Of a stretch of 18,262 nt of DNA, positions 14,501-18,262 are shown in pieces. This stretch comes from Bacillota bacterium (lineage in GTDB: Bacteria; Bacillota; Clostridia; Oscillospirales; Ethanoligenentaceae): positions 1 to 18,262 of the forward strand of contig JAEWAU010000020.1 of the NCBI GenBank assembly GCA_023391535.1, read 5' to 3'. The notes beneath the pieces were generated by a model. The model was not told where the DNA came from. It made no database searches and saw only the letters and a program-made list of their open reading frames with translations. Position numbers and translations under genes: made by a program. Every line of letters starts with the position of its first letter. Positions within the stretch are counted from its first letter, which is position 1.

Positions 14501-15123
14501 CCGGCGGCGCGGGGGGCGTACATGGCCGCCGTGGTATCGAGAAAGCCCTCCGGGGCGTCGAGTGAGCGCACAAAATCGTGCAGGCGCAGCACGGTTTCGG
14601 CTAGAGCCGCGTCGCCGCGCCCCGTGGAAAACAGCGCCGAAAGGCGCGCAAACGCATCGTCCCCGCCGCGCCGCGCCGCCGCGTAACACTCCTCGAACAG
14701 GTCGTCCAGCACCTCGCCGCGCAGAAGCTCGCCCTCGTTTTCGTCGGCGATGCGGAAATCCGGCGGCAGGTCCAGCGCCTCGAAATGCGCGCGCAGCAAA
14801 TCCAGGCAGAAGGAATGGATGGTGCTGATGTGTGCGTTTTGCAGCAGCATCTGCTGCCGCTGCAGGTTCTGGTCGAGCGGATTTTGCGCGATGCTCTCCG
14901 CCAGCCGCCTGGAGACGCGCTCTTTGAGCTCTGCCGCCGCGGCGTTTGTGAACGTCACCACCAGCAGGCGGTCCGCGTCGCAGCCGTTTTCCCCCGTGAT
15001 GAGGCGCAGCAGGCGCTCCACGAGCACGGCCGTTTTGCCGCTGCCCGCCGCGGCCGAAACCAGCAGCGAGCCGCCGCGCGCTTCAATCGCGCTCTTCTGC
15101 TCCGCCGTCCAGCTCCGTTCCAT
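11563..15123 (-). CDS. addA: ATP-dependent helicase/nuclease subunit AddA
   Basis: AddA is the superfamily 1 helicase and nuclease subunit of AddAB, the Firmicutes counterpart of RecBCD, which resects double-strand breaks and loads RecA after Chi-like recognition. At 1186 aa it is near the usual 1200. The N-terminal WTAEQ Q-motif precedes Walker A AAAGSGKT at about 24-31 and VVTFTNAAAAELKER near 55. VDEFQD lies near 400, then GDVKQSIYGFRQARPELF near 425-440. MSIHKSKGLEFPVVFL is near 778 and VLYVAMTRAKEFL near 850. The C-terminal PD-(D/E)XK nuclease has QGMADLVF and VLLDYKTDHV near 1120-1135, so the nuclease looks intact. ATG 15123 has GGGAGG (15137-15132) eight bases upstream, inside the addB coding end. 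The 41-base overlap with addB suggests translational coupling. Confidence 0.97.
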   Translation of the reverse strand: MERSWTAEQKSAIEARGGSLLVSAAAGSGKTAVLVERLLRLITGENGCDADRLLVVTFTNAAAAELKERVSRRLAESIAQNPLDQNLQRQQMLLQNAHISTIHSFCLDLLRAHFEALDLPPDFRIADENEGELLRGEVLDDLFEECYAAARRGGDDAFARLSALFSTGRGDAALAETVLRLHDFVRSLDAPEGFLDTTAAMYAPRAAGESVWGRAALAHAAQVFAGAARAERAVLARLDGDEKTAKAYAPAFESDCAAFASAERAARAGNWDETVRDAASFSFARLGAARGGDEALKTEAKAVRDASKKALEKLLGGVLCCTEEEFGRDLAAQRPLVARVTALVRELDARFSREKRAKGLLDFSDLEQLALKLLARREAGGLVFTQVAQALSERFAEVLVDEFQDVSPVQDGIFRAVSDGGRKLFLVGDVKQSIYGFRQARPELFLARRNACAPYGAGRFPAKIILGRNFRSREGVTEAVNFVFGRLMTRELGGVDYGPEEELVPGAAYFPREGPDFALHVLDRGDGGEGEAEDESAAELEARHIAGEIARKMAQGFPVQGENGPRPAEYRDFCILLRSMQGRAEIYLRALEAAGIPAYAQMQNGYLGAYEVNVMLSLLRILDNPLQDIPLLSVLLSPVFGFTPDDAALLRIRSRRGSLYLSLLALSKGGDARFDAFLATLSHLRALAAVLPADRLILRIYDETGFLDVFTAMPGGELREANLRLLLDYARSYEAAGYRGLAGFLRFIDRVSERRSDLSPASAIPESADVVRVMSIHKSKGLEFPVVFLAGCAKRFNNEDAQRTALFHPSCGYGSMALDEALGCRTTTLPREAVKLELTRSMLSEEMRVLYVAMTRAKEFLCAVETPSRLEPTLRSAAAMAAAAGNGKVPAFEAMAAQSPGEWLLAAALLHPSGGALRARAGFGLPAAPLEAGQWELCVLTADEVPAAAPAPGAQSATAPAGETEEALRARLTRQMSGTYPHEGLAAVPSKVSVSELAEAGIFRAEQVRPAFLAGAELTAAEAGTALHAFLQYAQLSALRTREGAEAELARLESGRFLLPEQARAVEIGRVLHFSQTPLFSRLLRAQRLWREFRFNFELPAEEVFPQARGVREPVLLQGMADLVFLEDGKAVLLDYKTDHVKAPDELAARYRAQLALYARAVREILGCEVAAKYLYSFALGREIEV

Positions 15124-18100
15124 CGCCTTCGCCTCCCTTCAAAAGGTCCCAGATCTGATCTTTCGGCGCCGAAAAGACGCCCTTCGACTCACACCCCGGC
15201 CCGATGCCGCAGACACCGCGGTAATCGCAGTAGTCGCAGGGGTGGTAGCCGAGGCCGTTCACGGGCACCGCGGCCGCGTCGCCGGCGCGCAGCGCGCGCG
15301 CCATCCCGCGAAGCGTGCGGTCGATGCGCCGTTTGAGGATGCCGAACTGCGAAAGCGACGCCACCGAGGAGCGCGCGCCCACCGTAAAGCCGCCGCCGTC
15401 CTCCTTGACGGAGGCCGGAATAAAGCGCCCGGCGCCGTCCCGCTCCATGCCGAGAATCACCTCCGGCGCGTCCAGTACCAGCCCGTTCTGGCGCAGCGCC
15501 TTTTCCTGCGCGCGCCGCACTTCCTCCTCTGCCGCGCCGTGGGGCGCCGTGAGCACCGGGAGCATCGCCGGCTGGTAGAGTACGCCGCCCGGCAGCAGCT
15601 CGCCCGCGGGCGCGTAGCGGCCTTTGGCGTTTTGCAGCAGCGTGAACAGGTAGATGAACATCTGCAGGTTGAGGCCGTAGAGCAGGTCGCTCAGGGCGAA
15701 AACCTTGCTGCCGGTTTTGTAATCGACGACGCGCAGGTACGCGGCGCCGTTTTTCTCGAAGCGGTCCACGCGGTCCACCTTGCCGCCCAGCAGCAGACGG
15801 CCGCCGTTTGGAAGCGCCAGTTCGTAAGGTGGCACGTCGCCGCTTTCCCCGACCTCTAGCTCGTAATCCACGGGCGAAAAGCCGCTTTGCGCGAACTCCT
15901 CCGCCAGATGCCGCACCAGCGCGAGCACCGTTTCGGCGAGCGTGCCGTACAAATGCGTGAAGCGCTCGGATTTATCCGTGAGCCCGCCCAAAAACACCTG
16001 CGCAAACTCGTCGAGCAGCGCGCGCACGCGCCTGTCCAGCTCCTCGGGAGGCAGCGAAAGGCTGCCGCCGCTGTGTTCGAGCAGGCGCTGGAGCACGAAA
16101 TGCACCACGGTGCCGATCTCCGGCGCGCCGAGCTCCGCCTTGCGCCGCGGCTTCGCGTTCAGCCCGTAGCGGCAGAAATACAAAAACCGGCACTGGGAGA
16201 AAGCCTCCACGCGGCTGGGAGAGAGGCGCAGCATGTCGCCGTAAAGCTCCCGCGCCGTGCCCTTGTGTGAAAAATGCAGCCGGGTGCGGCCCGCCGCGCG
16301 TGTAAGCGCTTCCAAACGCGGGCGGAAAGCCTCGTCGCCCGCAAACACGCCCGTAAGCGCGCGGGAAAGCGGGGAATCCTCGCCGTAATGCCGGGCCAGC
16401 AGGTCGAAGGCCGTGCGGGGGTTGCGCGCGGGGAACAGCGGGTCGGAAGAGGGAATCTCCTCCACGGCGTTTTGCGGGAACAGCCCGCGCGCCGCCGCAA
16501 AGAAGTAGGAGGGGCGCAGCGCCTTTCCCGCGGCGTCCGCGCGCGGGCAGCAGAGGTAAACGCGGCCCGCGGCGCAGGTGAAAGCCCGGTAGGCCGTGAA
16601 GCGCTCGTCGAGCGCCTGCTCCTCGGCGGGCGGCGAAAGCTCGAGCCCCAGCGCCTGCAATGCGCGGCGCTCCTCGTCCGTGAGGAGCCCGCCCTGCGAG
16701 GCGCCGCGCGGAAAAACGCCCTCGGCAAGCCCCAGCACGAACGCGATTTTGGCGCCGGTGGGGCGCATGCGCTCGGCGTCGCCCGCCGCCACCGCGTCGA
16801 GCGTGGGCGGGATGCTGCCGAGATCCGCGCTGGAAACAGCCAGCGCGAACAGCTCGGCGAACTCGCGCAGCGTTGGCTTTGCGCCGCCGAAGGCCAGCAC
16901 CATCTGGTCGAGCATCGCCACGAGCTTGCCCCAGATCTGCGCGTATTCCTCCGCGAGCTGCGGCTCCCCGCCCGCTTTGAGCGCGCGGCAGGCCTCCGTT
17001 ACCGCGTCGCGCGCTCCCGTTTCGCATAAAAATTCGTAAAGCGCGCGCGCCGGGCCTTCGGTTTCCGCCCGGCGGCCAAGCTCCGCCACCGGCGCGTAAA
17101 GCCGCTCGCGCAGCGCGTTCAGTTCGGCAAGCTCCGCCCGCCCGGCCTCGCCGCCGTCGCCCTCGAACCCGAGCGGGCTGCCCGCAAACGGGGCGCTCCA
17201 CGCCTGCGCGCCCTTGATATTCCACAGCAGCACGTAATTTTCGAGCCTGGATGCCTCCTCCACCGAGAAGCCCGCCAGCCCGGTTTTGAGGTAGCGCAGC
17301 ACGTGCTCCTGCCGGAAATTGGCCGTGAGCATCCCGAACACGGAGAGCGCCAGCGCCATGAGCGGGTGCGTTTCCACGCCGCGGCGCTCGTCGCAGAACA
17401 GCGGGATGCCGTACTGCGCGAACACCGGCTCCAGAACGCCTTCATATAAATCCATGCCGCGTGTGAGCAGCACGATGTCGCCGTAGCGGCACTCCCCCGC
17501 GCGGGTGAGGCGCACGATTTCGCACGCGGCGAAGCGCGCTTCCTCGTAGACGTTTTGCGCGGAAACAAAGCGGATTTCCTCCGCCTTTCCCCCGTACGCG
17601 GGCGCGCCGGGTCGGAACACGCCTTCCTCCAGCGCCTGCAGCCCAGGCGCCCGCGCAAAGCGCCGGGGCTCGCCGAGCCGCGCGTAGGGCGCCGCGGGGC
17701 AGCCGCAGCGGGCCGCAAGCTGCGTGAGCTGGCGCGCCGTTTTCATCACGGGCGCGAACAGCCCGCTGCCCGCGGTTTCCGCGTAACCGTCCGCGCACAG
17801 CGTCACGGTTATTTCCGAAGCCTGCCGCAGAATCCGCGCGAGCACCGCGCGCTCCTGGGGCGTGAAGCCCTTGAAGCCGTCGATCACCACCTCGCGGCCG
17901 CGGAAGAACGGGCAGGAATCGAGCTTTTCGGCCAAAAGCGAAAGCGCGTCGAGCGGGTCGGAGAGGCCCGCGGCGAGCAGCGCGTCGTAAGTGCGCAGCA
18001 CAAGCGAGAGATCCTGCAGTTTCTGGCGCAGCGCGCCCGTGCCCGAGGCGGCCGCCGCCGCGCGGTCGAAATCGTCGGGCGTTACGCCGCAGGTCTTGTA

Positions 18101-18262
18101 TTCGCCCGCGGCGTCCGCCAGCGCGCGCACGAAGGAGGGACTTTCCGCCTGCCGCCCGTACACGCGCAGCAGGCCCGCCACCTCCCCCAGCGCGCGGGCC
18201 ATCAGCACGCAGCGGCCGGTGTCGTCGAGCGTCCGGCCCGCGTGGCCGCCGTATTCGGCGGC
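15083..18262 (-). CDS. addB: ATP-dependent nuclease subunit AddB, N-terminus cut by the window edge
   Basis: AddB is the partner of AddA. It has an inactivated helicase fold and an Fe-S-stapled nuclease that trims the other strand. The frame is open to the right edge; about 1059 residues are visible and roughly 80-100 N-terminal residues, including the Walker A-like motif, are off the window. Visible family segments include VIDGFKGFTPQERAVL, a block with VLGLAEGVFPRGASQGGLLTDEERRAL, and PSRVEAFSQCRFLYFCRYGL. The C-terminal nuclease has GGKVDRVDR and LRVVDYKTGSKVF. The Fe-S cysteines are all present: one in SQCRFLYF, and a CDYCDYRGVC cluster (C-x2-C-x5-C) near the C-terminus, the spacing known from Bacillus AddB. 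The apparent GTG at 18208 is an internal Val codon, not a start. addA overlaps its 3' end. Confidence 0.96.
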   Translation of the reverse strand, partial: AAEYGGHAGRTLDDTGRCVLMARALGEVAGLLRVYGRQAESPSFVRALADAAGEYKTCGVTPDDFDRAAAAASGTGALRQKLQDLSLVLRTYDALLAAGLSDPLDALSLLAEKLDSCPFFRGREVVIDGFKGFTPQERAVLARILRQASEITVTLCADGYAETAGSGLFAPVMKTARQLTQLAARCGCPAAPYARLGEPRRFARAPGLQALEEGVFRPGAPAYGGKAEEIRFVSAQNVYEEARFAACEIVRLTRAGECRYGDIVLLTRGMDLYEGVLEPVFAQYGIPLFCDERRGVETHPLMALALSVFGMLTANFRQEHVLRYLKTGLAGFSVEEASRLENYVLLWNIKGAQAWSAPFAGSPLGFEGDGGEAGRAELAELNALRERLYAPVAELGRRAETEGPARALYEFLCETGARDAVTEACRALKAGGEPQLAEEYAQIWGKLVAMLDQMVLAFGGAKPTLREFAELFALAVSSADLGSIPPTLDAVAAGDAERMRPTGAKIAFVLGLAEGVFPRGASQGGLLTDEERRALQALGLELSPPAEEQALDERFTAYRAFTCAAGRVYLCCPRADAAGKALRPSYFFAAARGLFPQNAVEEIPSSDPLFPARNPRTAFDLLARHYGEDSPLSRALTGVFAGDEAFRPRLEALTRAAGRTRLHFSHKGTARELYGDMLRLSPSRVEAFSQCRFLYFCRYGLNAKPRRKAELGAPEIGTVVHFVLQRLLEHSGGSLSLPPEELDRRVRALLDEFAQVFLGGLTDKSERFTHLYGTLAETVLALVRHLAEEFAQSGFSPVDYELEVGESGDVPPYELALPNGGRLLLGGKVDRVDRFEKNGAAYLRVVDYKTGSKVFALSDLLYGLNLQMFIYLFTLLQNAKGRYAPAGELLPGGVLYQPAMLPVLTAPHGAAEEEVRRAQEKALRQNGLVLDAPEVILGMERDGAGRFIPASVKEDGGGFTVGARSSVASLSQFGILKRRIDRTLRGMARALRAGDAAAVPVNGLGYHPCDYCDYRGVCGIGPGCESKGVFSAPKDQIWDLLKGGEGDGTELDGGAEERD

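Noticed and set aside
18206..18208. GTG at 18208 as the addB start
   Set aside because: The frame stays open to the window edge with residues that continue AddB-like sequence, and the family has roughly 80-100 more N-terminal residues.

Overview
The window is G+C-rich (roughly two-thirds by eye). Its gene content fits a high-GC member of the Clostridia, most likely the Oscillospirales/Ruminococcaceae area. The indicators are a V/A-type ATPase subunit A, the Firmicutes pair asp23 (yloU) - fakA (yloV) followed by recG in the Bacillus-like order, and the AddB-AddA recombination helicase-nuclease in place of RecBCD. The taxonomic placement is an inference from gene content. Both ends look like contig or window edges: the left end is a poly-C artefact-like stretch just beyond atpA, and the right end cuts into addB.

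Layout from left to right. (1) 69-1889, minus: atpA, catalytic subunit of a V/A-type ATPase, which reads off the left edge. (2) 1890-2574: a 685-base non-coding region with a recG-side intrinsic terminator, a good sigma-A-type promoter pointing at atpA, and a leader of about 310 nt that contains a long-range inverted repeat and competing hairpins. (3) 2575-6793, minus: asp23, fakA and recG, probably one operon from a near-consensus promoter at 6865-6893. (4) 6986-8521, minus: an orphan family-5 peptide-type substrate-binding lipoprotein with its own extended -10 promoter and a leader of repeats inside a stem. (5) 8806-9234, plus: a small conserved clostridial protein of probable helical-bundle fold, followed by an intrinsic terminator. 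(6) 9500-11452, plus: a pyridoxal/pyridoxamine kinase and an aldose 1-epimerase in one operon, with a promoter carrying a 15-bp direct repeat. (7) 11563-18262, minus: addA and addB, overlapping by 41 bases and convergent with galM across a 23-bp hairpin.

The proteins are mostly housekeeping: ion-motive ATPase, phospholipid precursor supply (FakA), envelope-associated Asp23, double-strand break and fork repair (AddAB, RecG), vitamin B6 salvage and sugar mutarotation. I see no CRISPR array, phage, transposase, toxin-antitoxin or biosynthetic cluster. The unexplained material is in the non-coding DNA: the atpA leader, a palindrome family with a shared GCTGCAAAA core near operon ends, and the repeats in the pdxK and substrate-binding-protein control regions. 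Several very long antisense ORFs are by-products of high G+C and are listed as rejected.
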